From positions 1 through 64,000 of the forward strand of contig CAIJXT010000020.1 in assembly GCA_903824665.1 (NCBI GenBank): a DNA stretch of 64,000 nt. The letters run 5' to 3'. Source of the stretch: an uncultured Bacteroidota bacterium. GTDB taxonomy: Bacteria > Bacteroidota > Bacteroidia > Chitinophagales > Chitinophagaceae. The translations under genes and the position numbers were made by a program. The notes beneath the pieces were generated by a model that saw only the letters and a list, made by a program, of their open reading frames with translations, was not told the origin of the DNA and did not search any database. The number at the start of each line of letters is the position of its first letter. The first letter of the stretch is position 1. Below, piece by piece: positions 45,905 through 54,931 of this stretch.

Positions 45905-48562
45905 CTACTTCTTTTTAAACAAGCCTTTCAGACCTTCTTTGGCCTTTTCGCCGGCTTGCTTTACCGCTTCCTCCGGCTTCTTGTCACCCTGCCCGGTTAT
46001 CTGCTTTTTGATCTCCTCTTTTGCATCGTTTACCACCTGTGCTTTGATCGCTTTTACAGTGTCTTTAACTACTGTTTTTACACTATCCACTCTACGCTCT
46101 ACCTCTTTTTTGATTTCTTCTTTTATGTTATTCACCGCATTCCCGGCCACATTTTTCAAGTCTGTTTCCACCTTGGGCTTCATGGTCGTACCGGTAATAT
46201 TGACAGTAAAATTGATCTTTTCGCCCAGCGTTATCGGAATGCCCTTACCGGCTGCCTTGCTAACCAGGTTGTTCACCATAGCATTTCCTGCGCTACCCAG
46301 CAAAGCACGCGGCACCATCACGTTAGCACCATATTTCAGTGTCTGGTCAAACCCGTGACTACCGGCAATTTCCGTTTCAATATCATTACCAATTTTCATT
46401 TTGTAGGGTTGTACAGTTACACGGCCGTTTTCAAAAGAGAAAAAGATCTTTGCATCCTTGATCGGAAAACTTTTGAACTGTGTTAGCTTCAGTTTTTCGG
46501 CCAGTTGATCGGTTACCGGGAAGTTGCTAAGCAATCCGTTCAGTACCATCAATTCTCCCTTTCCCGACAATGAGTTCATCACGGGGCTCATATCGGCACC
46601 CAACTTTCCGGTCATGCCCAGATTCGAGGTAATTTTGCCAGACATGTATTTAGCTGAGGGCATCATTTTCTGCATCGTCTCAAAGCTGTTAAACGTCTTT
46701 TGAATATCTACACTCTGTACACTGTAGTCAAACGAAATATCCGGGTTCTTTTTGTCGTTTTTGGTAGAATAAGTACCACTCATTTTTATTGTACCGTCAA
46801 ATGCTTTGGCTGCGATCTCCCTTAGTGTTACCGTCTCATTACGTACAGACATCCCACCATTTACACTTGTCAGTATTATGTTGTCATACTTCACAGTTCC
46901 TACAGTTGTTTTCAGATCCAGATCCAGATTGGCAGGCACTATGAACGGATCTGTTGCAGGTGGTGCCGCTGCTGTTGTTTCGGGTGTTGCCGGCGCAGTA
47001 CCCATAAATTTGTTTACATCTACCTGATCAGCAAGCAGAGTAAAGCTACCGGTAAGCGTTTCATTGGTAAGGTAGTAGCCAATCAGGTTATCTACACTAC
47101 CATTTCCGCTGAAGTTGGTCTTCATGTATTGTCCGCGCAAATTAGCTACAGTCACATTCTTCGGATTGAAGGTCAGCAGCAGACTATACAAATTCACGCC
47201 ATCAGGGTAATCTTTGGAGCTGTAAGACAGGTCCTTTATCGCGACAGTGCCACTTGCATCTATTTCGTCAAACTGCTTTTTCTGCGCCTTTGCCATAGAG
47301 CCTTTCACAGCCACATTAGCAGTGATATCACCTGCCATTTTCGTCCCTGCTTCCATCGTCATGAACTGACTCATTCTCGACAAATCTATGTGGCCCTTGG
47401 CTGCTGCATCAATCCATTGATCCGATACGGGTTTTCTCAGCATCAACCGCAGGTCAAACGGCTCTGAACCAAGCTCTATGTGACATTCTTCAAGACTCAC
47501 TACAGTATTGTCTGTAAAGCCATCCGGATTCACCACCTTCAGCTTCACCTGTATATTAGACACCTTTTGTGGCAATGCCGGATACTGGAAAGAACCGTCT
47601 TGTATGGCCAGGTTCAGCATATAGCCCGGCATCTGTTTTGCGTTGTACGTGCCTTTCACAAAGCCACTCAAAGCCAACTTGCCGGTAGTCTTAATATCCT
47701 TGAAATCAGCAGTATAAATTCCGGGCACCAGCGACAGTATATCTTTAAAGTCGTTTGAAGGAGTGCCGAACTGAACATCCATAACAATATTGCTGGTATC
47801 GGGCATTTGTACAAATCCTTTAGTATACAGCTTCAACCCATTCAGTTGAATTTTATCTGTGTTAAAGGTGTATTTGCCTGACTTGTTATCTATCTGCAGG
47901 TCCAGATCCACAGAGGTTTTTACCTTATTCAGATAAGGTACTCCCCCCATCATGTATGTGATAGCATCCGCTGTTGTTTTCGTTGACAATGTGAACGCAT
48001 CACTCGTAAAATCACCTGATCCGCTGTGATTCAGATTCGAGATGATGAGGTGCATCTTGCCTTGCTTATCGTTGTATTCAATATAGGTTTCTTCAATAGA
48101 GTACTTCCGCAACTTCATGGCAAAAGGAGCACTTTCCTCTGCGGGCTTTGTTTCCGTAGCCGGCTTGGCTATATCCCAGTTTGCCTTACCATCGGCCTGT
48201 ACAATCGCATGTATCCGCGCATTATTCACACCAATATTCAGGATATCGTAGCTGCCGTTGATGGCCTTCATCAGGTCCAGCGCCACATCTATACTGTTGG
48301 CTGCAATCAACGTATCATTTTTAAAATCATCCTTACCAATGACGCTCAGACCAGAAATGGTCACAGACAAGCGTGGAAAACTGCGCAGGATCGATATGTC
48401 TACATCTTTAAAATCAGCCGTAGCATTCAATTGCTCATTCATCTGCTTCTTTACCACTGCCATTATCTTATCCTTAAAGAAAACCGGGATAATTACTGCT
48501 GTTGCCAACAACAAAAGCACAAGAGTACCAATGATCAAAAATATCCTTTTTGCGATTTTCAT
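45905..48562 (-). CDS. AsmA-like inner-membrane/periplasmic protein (2)
   Basis: 885 residues from the ATG at 48562 (MKIAKRIFLIIGTLVLLLLATAV). An N-terminal membrane helix precedes the AsmA N-domain (LNATADFKDVDISILRSFPR, LSVTISGLSVIG) and long beta repeats. Near the C-terminus the AsmA_2-like block LSGKGELMVLNGLLSNFPV and KLKLTQFKSFPIKDAKI is clear. The last 90 residues are Lys/Glu/Val-rich with coiled-coil character, ending GLKGLFKKK, a feature not found in its neighbour. A lipid-transport-type role is inferred from the family. Confidence 0.88.
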   Translation of the reverse strand: MKIAKRIFLIIGTLVLLLLATAVIIPVFFKDKIMAVVKKQMNEQLNATADFKDVDISILRSFPRLSVTISGLSVIGKDDFKNDTLIAANSIDVALDLMKAINGSYDILNIGVNNARIHAIVQADGKANWDIAKPATETKPAEESAPFAMKLRKYSIEETYIEYNDKQGKMHLIISNLNHSGSGDFTSDAFTLSTKTTADAITYMMGGVPYLNKVKTSVDLDLQIDNKSGKYTFNTDKIQLNGLKLYTKGFVQMPDTSNIVMDVQFGTPSNDFKDILSLVPGIYTADFKDIKTTGKLALSGFVKGTYNAKQMPGYMLNLAIQDGSFQYPALPQKVSNIQVKLKVVNPDGFTDNTVVSLEECHIELGSEPFDLRLMLRKPVSDQWIDAAAKGHIDLSRMSQFMTMEAGTKMAGDITANVAVKGSMAKAQKKQFDEIDASGTVAIKDLSYSSKDYPDGVNLYSLLLTFNPKNVTVANLRGQYMKTNFSGNGSVDNLIGYYLTNETLTGSFTLLADQVDVNKFMGTAPATPETTAAAPPATDPFIVPANLDLDLKTTVGTVKYDNIILTSVNGGMSVRNETVTLREIAAKAFDGTIKMSGTYSTKNDKKNPDISFDYSVQSVDIQKTFNSFETMQKMMPSAKYMSGKITSNLGMTGKLGADMSPVMNSLSGKGELMVLNGLLSNFPVTDQLAEKLKLTQFKSFPIKDAKIFFSFENGRVTVQPYKMKIGNDIETEIAGSHGFDQTLKYGANVMVPRALLGSAGNAMVNNLVSKAAGKGIPITLGEKINFTVNITGTTMKPKVETDLKNVAGNAVNNIKEEIKKEVERRVDSVKTVVKDTVKAIKAQVVNDAKEEIKKQITGQGDKKPEEAVKQAGEKAKEGLKGLFKKK

Positions 48563-48585
48563 AAAAACAAGCAATTTAATGGCTG

Positions 48586-48593
48586 CAAAAATA
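48586..48593 (-). promoter_or_regulatory. -7 promoter box of the second AsmA-like gene
   Basis: The minus strand reads TATTTTTG about 23 bases before the ATG at 48562. Confidence 0.5.
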
Positions 48594-48709
48594 AGACTAA
48601 TAAATTCAATACGATGTACTTAACGAAGAATTAGGACAATAACATCACATTACTAATACGCCCGAAAACAGTCTTCTCGGAATTCGTTTCATTGGGCAGG
48701 ACAGCCATC

Positions 48710-49861
48710 TTAGAGCATTTTGTGCCTGTGAAATTCTTTATTACGGTCGAATAAGTACCGGTATGTTTTCAGCACCCTGCTTCTGTTGGTGCCCAGGCTC
48801 TCAGCAATATTGATCATCTTCGGATTGAAATCACCTATCCACTGCATTTCATAATCTTCATACTTATTCAGCGGTTGAATCACTTTTGCACCTTCTACAA
48901 TCATATACGCATCTATGCCCTTTCCCTGAAACTCGGGGATGACACCGAAAATGATACCTACAAAACGGTTGCACTTTCCGAATTTTTTAAGCAGCAGAAA
49001 TTTAAGCTTGTCCAATAAACCGAATTTCCCGTTCAGATGCTTGAAGTATTGATTCAGATCCGGTATGTTTACCCACATGGCTATGGGTTGATCTTTGTGG
49101 TATACAAACCAGATGATGTTTTCGTCCATCACTGGCTTCATTGTTTTGAACATCTTGATCACTGTACGTTCTTCCAGTTCTTTTCCTCCACCATGTCCCG
49201 CCCATGCTTTGTTGTAGATGTCGGTGAAATCTCTGGCAAATTGCATCAGCCTACTTTTATCCATCTTTACAGCGCTGAAGTCCGGATTACCGGCATACAT
49301 GGCATGGCGTTCATAAAACTTATCGCCGAGCCGGTTTTTCACCTTCAGCGCAAAGCAGATCTGATTAAAATAAAGCTGAAAACCATATTGCTCGAAAAGC
49401 ACCTGATAGTAAGGTGGATTGTAGGTCATACCATACAAAGGCGGGTAAAAACCATCGGCAAGCAGCCCCCACCACTTATCACGTTCACCAAAGTTGATAG
49501 GGCCATCCATAGCTTCCATTCCCCTCTCTTTCAGCCAATGCATGCAGTGATCAAACATAAACGCCGCATGCTCGAAGTCATTATCACATTCAAAAAAACC
49601 TACGCCTCCCGTGGGTTGTTCCTGCTTATATTGCCGGTTCACAAATGCAGCTATTCGGCCTGCAGTAACACCGGTTTCGGTTTTCAGCAGCCAGCGGGTA
49701 CACTCCCCTCTTTTGAAAAACTTGTTCTTCCCGGGGTCAAAAACCTCTTCAATATCCTTATCAAGCGGACGGATCCAGTTGGGATCGTCTTTGTATATCC
49801 GCAACGCCACCTCGAGGAACTCCAGTTTATCAGCCTCGGTGATCACCTCTTGCATTCTCAT
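48710..49861 (-). CDS. GNAT-like N-acyltransferase superfamily protein
   Basis: 383 residues from the ATG at 49861 (MRMQEVITEADKLEFLEV). The pattern PNWIRPLDKDIEEVFDPGKN, GRIAAFVNRQYKQ and FFECDNDFEHAAFMFD, then the middle block GPINFGERDKWWGLL and the later VIPEFQGKGIDAYMI, is that of a widespread family with a GNAT-like fold and unknown substrate. QGKGIDA sits at the acetyl-CoA loop. The start is supported by a TATCTTAG box ending five bases upstream. Upstream in-frame codons would overlap that box. Confidence 0.75.
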   Translation of the reverse strand: MRMQEVITEADKLEFLEVALRIYKDDPNWIRPLDKDIEEVFDPGKNKFFKRGECTRWLLKTETGVTAGRIAAFVNRQYKQEQPTGGVGFFECDNDFEHAAFMFDHCMHWLKERGMEAMDGPINFGERDKWWGLLADGFYPPLYGMTYNPPYYQVLFEQYGFQLYFNQICFALKVKNRLGDKFYERHAMYAGNPDFSAVKMDKSRLMQFARDFTDIYNKAWAGHGGGKELEERTVIKMFKTMKPVMDENIIWFVYHKDQPIAMWVNIPDLNQYFKHLNGKFGLLDKLKFLLLKKFGKCNRFVGIIFGVIPEFQGKGIDAYMIVEGAKVIQPLNKYEDYEMQWIGDFNPKMINIAESLGTNRSRVLKTYRYLFDRNKEFHRHKML

Positions 49862-50193
49862 GGATGCTAAGATAGTGGGAATGCAGCAAATGTGCATAGT
49901 TGCCAGATACTTTAACGGATTCAAACGGCTTGCCAAAGATATTTTTAGTCATTTTATTTCAATAAATATACGTAGAGGATAACCGGTCAATGCATTATGT
50001 CTACTAACATTAGGGACAGATAAAAATCTTGTTTTTATTACACTTAAGGTGTTGTTTTTGCTGAATATAGTTGCGATATTTGAGTAAATATTTCCCCATT
50101 TTATCCATTTTTTACCCCAAAACACTGTTTCAGCTGCAGACTTAGAACGGAAAGGTGAACTGCTTGTTGTGTGTGTTTTGACAAACTTTATGT
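49862..50193. other. Intergenic region between GNAT-like and Rossmann genes
   Basis: About 330 bases of AT-rich DNA between divergent genes. Apart from the -7-like box next to 49861 I see no convincing RNA gene, repeat or ORF; a clear -7 box for the plus-strand gene is not evident. Confidence 0.5.
49867..49874 (-). promoter_or_regulatory. -7-like box 5 nt before the GNAT-like ATG
   Basis: The minus strand reads TATCTTAG, one base off TAnnTTTG, then CATCC, then ATG at 49861. Confidence 0.4.
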
Positions 50194-50832
50194 ATGGATT
50201 TCAAGAAACTGGTTTCGATGAACATCGCCATTATTGGCAATACCAACATTGCTATGTTGTATGCAGCTCAATTTGCAAATGCAGGTCATGAAATATTTAT
50301 GGCTTGCTGCGAAAAGAACAATGTAAAATATAAAGCAATACCGGATGCAGAGGGTCGCATTCATTTCTGCTCCATAACCGATGCCGCAGATATTGCGGAC
50401 ATGATCATTATAGCTACACAGCCCAAAGAGGTTCGGGAAGCATCGTACTGGCTGGGAGATGTGCGCCGCAAAGTAATACTGGATGTTACAGCCAATGTAT
50501 CTGCACCGGTAGACGAATTGGTCAAAACGGCTTGTGCAATCAAGTCAATAACCGGCTCCCCTCATGTCATAAAGGTGTTTAATACCCACGGATATGAATC
50601 TTTGCTGAAACCACTTTTTGGTGGGATAGCAACAGACATGGTATTGCTCAGCGATAGTAAGAAAGCAAAGGAAATCACCAAAATCATGGCGATAGAAATT
50701 GGCATGAAAAACTTTTACGATTTTGGTGGCAGCGAAAACATTCCATTGTTCAACGAAATGACAAAGTGCTGGCGTAGTCTGAAATCAGGGCAACACGCCG
50801 GAGAAAAACTGCTTAACAGTACAAATGAATAG
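50194..50832 (+). CDS. Rossmann-fold protein related to F420-dependent NADP oxidoreductases
   Basis: 212 residues. The N-terminal strand MNIAIIGNTNIAMLYAAQF sits where NADP oxidoreductases of the ProC/F420-reductase group have GxGxxG, but the glycines after the first are replaced (G-N-T-N-I-A). MIIIATQPKEVREA, KVILDVTAN and the late VIKVFNTHGYESLLKP follow the order of this family. The altered glycine loop may change cofactor binding. The ATG at 50218 is an alternative start giving MNIAII. Function unknown. Confidence 0.7.
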   Translation: MDFKKLVSMNIAIIGNTNIAMLYAAQFANAGHEIFMACCEKNNVKYKAIPDAEGRIHFCSITDAADIADMIIIATQPKEVREASYWLGDVRRKVILDVTANVSAPVDELVKTACAIKSITGSPHVIKVFNTHGYESLLKPLFGGIATDMVLLSDSKKAKEITKIMAIEIGMKNFYDFGGSENIPLFNEMTKCWRSLKSGQHAGEKLLNSTNE

Positions 50833-50855
50833 CAACCTTTTCCTGAATCTGGTGA

Positions 50856-51752
50856 CTATTTCACCATTTTTACCTGTGTAGACTGCAATATCCTTTTTTC
50901 GCCGGTATTGGTACTGTTGATGTAAGCGATTACCCTGCAGTGCTTAGGATCAACAACCTTGCCTGGTAATTTGTACAAGTAGTTTTTGATTTGCACTCGC
51001 CCTGGCTCTTTCACAGGGATGGCAGGCAAAACCGGATCTCCGGAACTTCCGGAAGATGCCATACCTCTGAACACGTTGGTAAATACATACTCTTCATCGG
51101 CGCCCGGATGCACAGGATCCGTACTCGGATATTCCTGTATATCGATCAGGCTATCTTCAACAATTACTATCGACAGATTGTGTGGATACCCAACAGACTT
51201 GGTGTAAGTAATCGTCACTTTAATTGAATCAATTTTGTCGGTAGCGTTATAGCCGCTTTCTACTTTCAAATTCAGTGAATCATCAACAAGCAATCGGTTT
51301 TCTATTGCGCTGGTCCAGGTACTTTTGTCCAATTTGATCAATCCCCCTACCGGCACCCTGTCAACACCACCCGATGGCAATGCATTCACCCCTAGGTAAA
51401 TTTCGTTGGCAATATCTGTGGCTGTACTGTCCCTGAAATCATACTTGGCACCAATAGGTGGCCTGGCCTGCAACGGGCCATAAATGTATAGTCCAATTAC
51501 GTTAACCCTTCCTGAATGAGATTTCTGAATTTCCTTAAGTGTTTCGTGTGCTGCCGGGCAGTTGGTACATGTGGCGCCCGTATATTCCTCTACCAGCACA
51601 TTATGCTGATCGGTGGCAGGTATTGAACCTGCTGCCAGAACGTAGGTAGTATCTACAGATACTGCCTGACCAAAATTAATATAAGGCGCTTTCTCTTTGC
51701 AGGAGGCAAACAGCAGAACAGTACCGGCAATTGCAGGAATGAACTTTTTCAT
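50856..51752 (-). CDS. Omp28-related lipoprotein with thioredoxin-like CxxC
   Basis: 298 residues from the ATG at 51752. A lipoprotein signal (MKKFIPAIAGTVLLFASC) places the lipidated Cys at residue 18. The mature part has the Omp28 start VLVEEYTGATCTNCPAAHE with C62-x2-C65, a thioredoxin-like motif, followed by VNVIGLYIYGPL and an Ig-like C-terminal region. Omp28-type proteins are outer-membrane lipoproteins of Bacteroidota with uncertain role. It lies right after map, where translation factor and ribosomal genes are expected. Confidence 0.85.
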   Translation of the reverse strand: MKKFIPAIAGTVLLFASCKEKAPYINFGQAVSVDTTYVLAAGSIPATDQHNVLVEEYTGATCTNCPAAHETLKEIQKSHSGRVNVIGLYIYGPLQARPPIGAKYDFRDSTATDIANEIYLGVNALPSGGVDRVPVGGLIKLDKSTWTSAIENRLLVDDSLNLKVESGYNATDKIDSIKVTITYTKSVGYPHNLSIVIVEDSLIDIQEYPSTDPVHPGADEEYVFTNVFRGMASSGSSGDPVLPAIPVKEPGRVQIKNYLYKLPGKVVDPKHCRVIAYINSTNTGEKRILQSTQVKMVK

Positions 51753-51757
51753 ACTAA

Positions 51758-51765
51758 CAAATATC
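51758..51765 (-). promoter_or_regulatory. -7-like box 5 nt before the Omp28 ATG
   Basis: The minus strand reads GATATTTG, one base off TAnnTTTG, then TTAGT, then ATG at 51752. This suggests the gene has its own start of transcription and is not only read through from map. Confidence 0.4.
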
Positions 51766-51806
51766 AACGAATTTACAGAAAAAACACACACAAATCAGGA
51801 GTCGTT

Positions 51807-52640
51807 TTACAGAACTTCGGGTGCAGGCTGAGCAAGTATGTAATAGCTACTGTTCAGCTCTATATTAGCTGTTTCTGCAGCCTCAATACCGGCAAATGAG
51901 GAAAGCGCTTCACCTCTGTTCTTACGCACCGCAGTTGTGTGTTCAAAATGAGCTGAAGGCTTACCGTCCTTGGTTGCAACAGTCCAGCCATCATCCCAAG
52001 TAAACACATCCTTGCTGCCCAGATTGATCATCGGTTCTATTGCTATCACCATACCATCGCGCAAGCGCTTGCCATCGCCACGTCGGCCATAATTAGGCAC
52101 CTGTGGGTCTTCGTGCAGTTCTCTGCCTACACCATGCCCTACCAACTCCCGTACAACCCCGTATGGATGAATTCTTGATGTAAAATTTTCAACCGCAAAT
52201 CCGATATCCCCTACCCTGTTATTGTCTTTAGCCTGTTCCACACCTCGCAACACCGACTCCTTAGTAACTTTGAGTAGCTGTAACACCTCTGGACGCACAT
52301 TGCCTATAGCAAAAGTATATGCAGAGTCGCCATGGTAGCCGTTTTTATAAAAGCCGCAATCCACTGAGATGATATCGCCGTCTTTCAACTCGTAAGTACC
52401 GGGGAAACCATGTACTACTATATCATTTACTGAAATACAAAGGGAAAAAGGAAAACCGTTGTAACCTTTAAAAGAGGGGATGCCACCATTATCTCTGATA
52501 AAGGTTTCGGCCATTTTGTCAATAGAAATTGTAGTGATACCGGGCTTTAAAAGTTTTGCCACCTCGGTTAAGGTGGCAGAAACCATTAGAGCACTTTTAC
52601 GTATAATCTCAACTTCTTCTTTGCTCCGTATATGAATCAT
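51807..52640 (-). CDS. map: Methionine aminopeptidase, type I
   Basis: 277 residues. Removes N-terminal Met from new proteins. The dinuclear metal site is intact: D94 (VDCGFYKNG), D105 (HGDSAYTF), H169 (GHGVGREL), E202 (IEPMIN) and E233 (FEHTTAV), with H77 in VVHGFP near the substrate pocket. It follows secY, as in many bacterial spc operons, with about 66 bases between them. Confidence 0.96.
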   Translation of the reverse strand: MIHIRSKEEVEIIRKSALMVSATLTEVAKLLKPGITTISIDKMAETFIRDNGGIPSFKGYNGFPFSLCISVNDIVVHGFPGTYELKDGDIISVDCGFYKNGYHGDSAYTFAIGNVRPEVLQLLKVTKESVLRGVEQAKDNNRVGDIGFAVENFTSRIHPYGVVRELVGHGVGRELHEDPQVPNYGRRGDGKRLRDGMVIAIEPMINLGSKDVFTWDDGWTVATKDGKPSAHFEHTTAVRKNRGEALSSFAGIEAAETANIELNSSYYILAQPAPEVL

Positions 52641-52706
52641 TTAATCTGGTAAAATCTGTTCTGCGCCACAGGGCAGGTTAACATTCAATTGAGTGTCGAA
52701 TAAATA

Positions 52707-54080
52707 TTAGGCAGATACACTTCTTGTTGTACCAGTTCCTGTGCCGGATACAGTACGACCAGTGATTCTACCTGTTTTCATAAGACCGTCATAGTGGTTC
52801 ATGAGCAGGTAACTTTCTACTTGCTGCAGGGTATCCAGTATTACACCAACACCGATCAGCATAGATGTACCACCAAAGAACGATGCGAAACCACTTGTAA
52901 CACCAAGCAAAGAAGCTATTCCAGGGAGGATACCGGCTATTGCGAGGAAAAATGCACCTGGCAATGTGATACGATCCATAATTGTAGCAATATAGTTGGC
53001 TGTGTCTTCTCCAGGTTTCACGCCAGGAATAAAACTGTTGTTCCGCTTCAGATTATCCGCCATTTCTGTAGGATTGAATATAAGTGCGGTATAGAAATAG
53101 GTAAACGCAATAACTAGGATCGCATAAATCAGGTTGTACCACAAAGAGCGGTTATCGCTAAGCGCCTGAATGAAACCAGCAGCATTTTCATTTGTTGTGA
53201 AACCAGAGAACATAGTTGGTATAAACATCATTGCCTGTGCGAAGATGATTGGCATTACACCGGCAGAATTCACTTTCAATGGTATGAAGTCGCGTGTGCC
53301 GCTCACTTCCTTAGCAGCATTTGTGCTACCTATTATACGACGGGCATAATTCAATGGGATTTTACGTACACCCTGTGTAAGGAGAATAAGGCCAATGATC
53401 ACAGCAATGAAGATCGCAATTTCGATAAGGAATATAAGCAGGCCGCCACCACCACCGATGTTCTTCTGGCTGAATTCCTGAACAACTGAGTGAGGAAAAC
53501 GTGCAAGGATACCAACCATGATGATAAGCGATGTACCGTTACCGATACCGCGATCAGTGATCTTCTCACCAAGCCACATTACAAACAATGTACCAGCAGT
53601 AAGTACAACTACTGTAGAAATCCAGAACATGAATGGACTGTAATCCTGTGCAAGAGAGCTGATATACTGTGGTGAACGCAGGTAAGCAACATATGCACTT
53701 GCCTGAAATGCTGTTACTACTACTGTTAGATAACGGGTGTAAGTAGTAATCTTACGACGTCCGCTGTCTTCCTTCTGCATTTTAGCGATCTGCGGTATTA
53801 CAATACCTGCAAGCTGCATAAATATAGACGCAGAGATGTAGGGCATAACACCCAAAGCAAAAATAGATGCACGGCTAAATGCACCACCGGCAAACATATT
53901 CAGAATGCCCAGTATTCCACCAGGACCTTCATTGTCCACAAGTTTAGCAGGGTTTATACCTGGCAATGCAATATAACAGCCAACACGGTAAACCAGCACA
54001 AGAACGATTGTATAAACAATACGCTTGCGCAGTTCATCAATGCTCCAGATATTTTTCAGTTTATCAATAAATTTCTTCAC
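52707..54080 (-). CDS. secY: Protein translocase subunit SecY
   Basis: 457 residues, the channel subunit of the Sec translocon in the inner membrane. Ten membrane helices can be followed; the first, IVYTIVLVLVYRVGCYIALPG, and the plug segment after it (GGILGILNMFAGGAFSRASIF) are typical. The start is a GTG (MKKFIDKLKNIWSIDEL). It lies in the classical place after rplO in the ribosomal operon. Confidence 0.97.
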   Translation of the reverse strand: MKKFIDKLKNIWSIDELRKRIVYTIVLVLVYRVGCYIALPGINPAKLVDNEGPGGILGILNMFAGGAFSRASIFALGVMPYISASIFMQLAGIVIPQIAKMQKEDSGRRKITTYTRYLTVVVTAFQASAYVAYLRSPQYISSLAQDYSPFMFWISTVVVLTAGTLFVMWLGEKITDRGIGNGTSLIIMVGILARFPHSVVQEFSQKNIGGGGGLLIFLIEIAIFIAVIIGLILLTQGVRKIPLNYARRIIGSTNAAKEVSGTRDFIPLKVNSAGVMPIIFAQAMMFIPTMFSGFTTNENAAGFIQALSDNRSLWYNLIYAILVIAFTYFYTALIFNPTEMADNLKRNNSFIPGVKPGEDTANYIATIMDRITLPGAFFLAIAGILPGIASLLGVTSGFASFFGGTSMLIGVGVILDTLQQVESYLLMNHYDGLMKTGRITGRTVSGTGTGTTRSVSA

Positions 54081-54158
54081 AGTAACTGTAGTTAATCAAA
54101 AATGAAATGCGAATAAACGATAAAAGACGCATTTAACCAAAAAATGCGTCTTGTTATC

Positions 54159-54605
54159 TTAAAGAATTTCTATGCTGCCACCTGCTGCAGCGATTGCTTC
54201 TTTGGCTTTTGCACTTGCGGCATTTACCTTGAATGCAATTGGTTTTTTAATTTCTCCGCTGGCCAGAATCTTTACCAGATCAGTGCGGTTGATAAGACCG
54301 TTGATGTAGAGGATATCGGGTGTAAATTCGGGGAGGTTGTATTTTTCAACCAGCAACTCTATCTGTCCGAGGTTGAAGACTTTGTATTCTACACGGAATG
54401 GATTAATAAATCCACGTTTTGGCATACGACGCTGAATTGGCATCTGACCACCTTCATGTCCTCTTTTTGCCTGATAACCGGTACGTGCCTGCTGACCTTT
54501 GCTACCCTTGGTAGATGTGCCACCGTGACCGCTACCTTCACCACGACCAATACGTTTTCCTTTTTTTGTTGAACCTTCTGCAGGTTTCAGATTATGCAAT
54601 TGCAT
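54159..54605 (-). CDS. rplO: 50S ribosomal protein L15
   Basis: 148 residues. N-terminal glycine- and basic-rich extension (GRGEGSGHGGTSTKGSKGQQ) that threads into the large subunit, followed by MPIQRRMPKRGF and the globular C-terminal domain. Placed between rpmD and secY, as expected. Confidence 0.97.
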   Translation of the reverse strand: MQLHNLKPAEGSTKKGKRIGRGEGSGHGGTSTKGSKGQQARTGYQAKRGHEGGQMPIQRRMPKRGFINPFRVEYKVFNLGQIELLVEKYNLPEFTPDILYINGLINRTDLVKILASGEIKKPIAFKVNAASAKAKEAIAAAGGSIEIL

Positions 54606-54663
54606 AGTTTACAATTTTTGAACTTGCGCGGATTGTTTAACCGCTCGCAAATTAGTTAAGTAA

Positions 54664-54846
54664 TTAGTTTACTGCTTCTACTTTCACCAGGTGGTGTACA
54701 GCCTGCACCATGCCCAATATCTGTGGTGTTGCTTCAACTTCCACAACCTGATGCATTTTGCGAAGACCCAATGCTACCAAAGTACGCTTCTGGCGCTCCA
54801 TACGGTCGATTCCGCTTTTTACCTGTGTAATTTTTATCTTTGACAT
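54664..54846 (-). CDS. rpmD: 50S ribosomal protein L30
   Basis: 60 residues from the ATG at 54846 (MSKIKITQVKSGIDRMERQK). The RTLVALGLRKMHQ and ILGMVQAVHHLVKV blocks are the L30 core. Upstream in-frame codons lie in the gap after rpsE and are not used by homologues. Confidence 0.96.
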   Translation of the reverse strand: MSKIKITQVKSGIDRMERQKRTLVALGLRKMHQVVEVEATPQILGMVQAVHHLVKVEAVN

Positions 54847-54931
54847 ATCAATTCGGATTTCAAAATATTTCAAAACTTCTGCGATCATCATCTTGCTACA
54901 CCTTGGGGTCAAAACAAGAACAGATCAATAA

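Noticed and set aside
49037-49870. 277-codon open frame on the plus strand
   Set aside because: It is antisense to the GNAT-like gene and has no coding pattern of its own.
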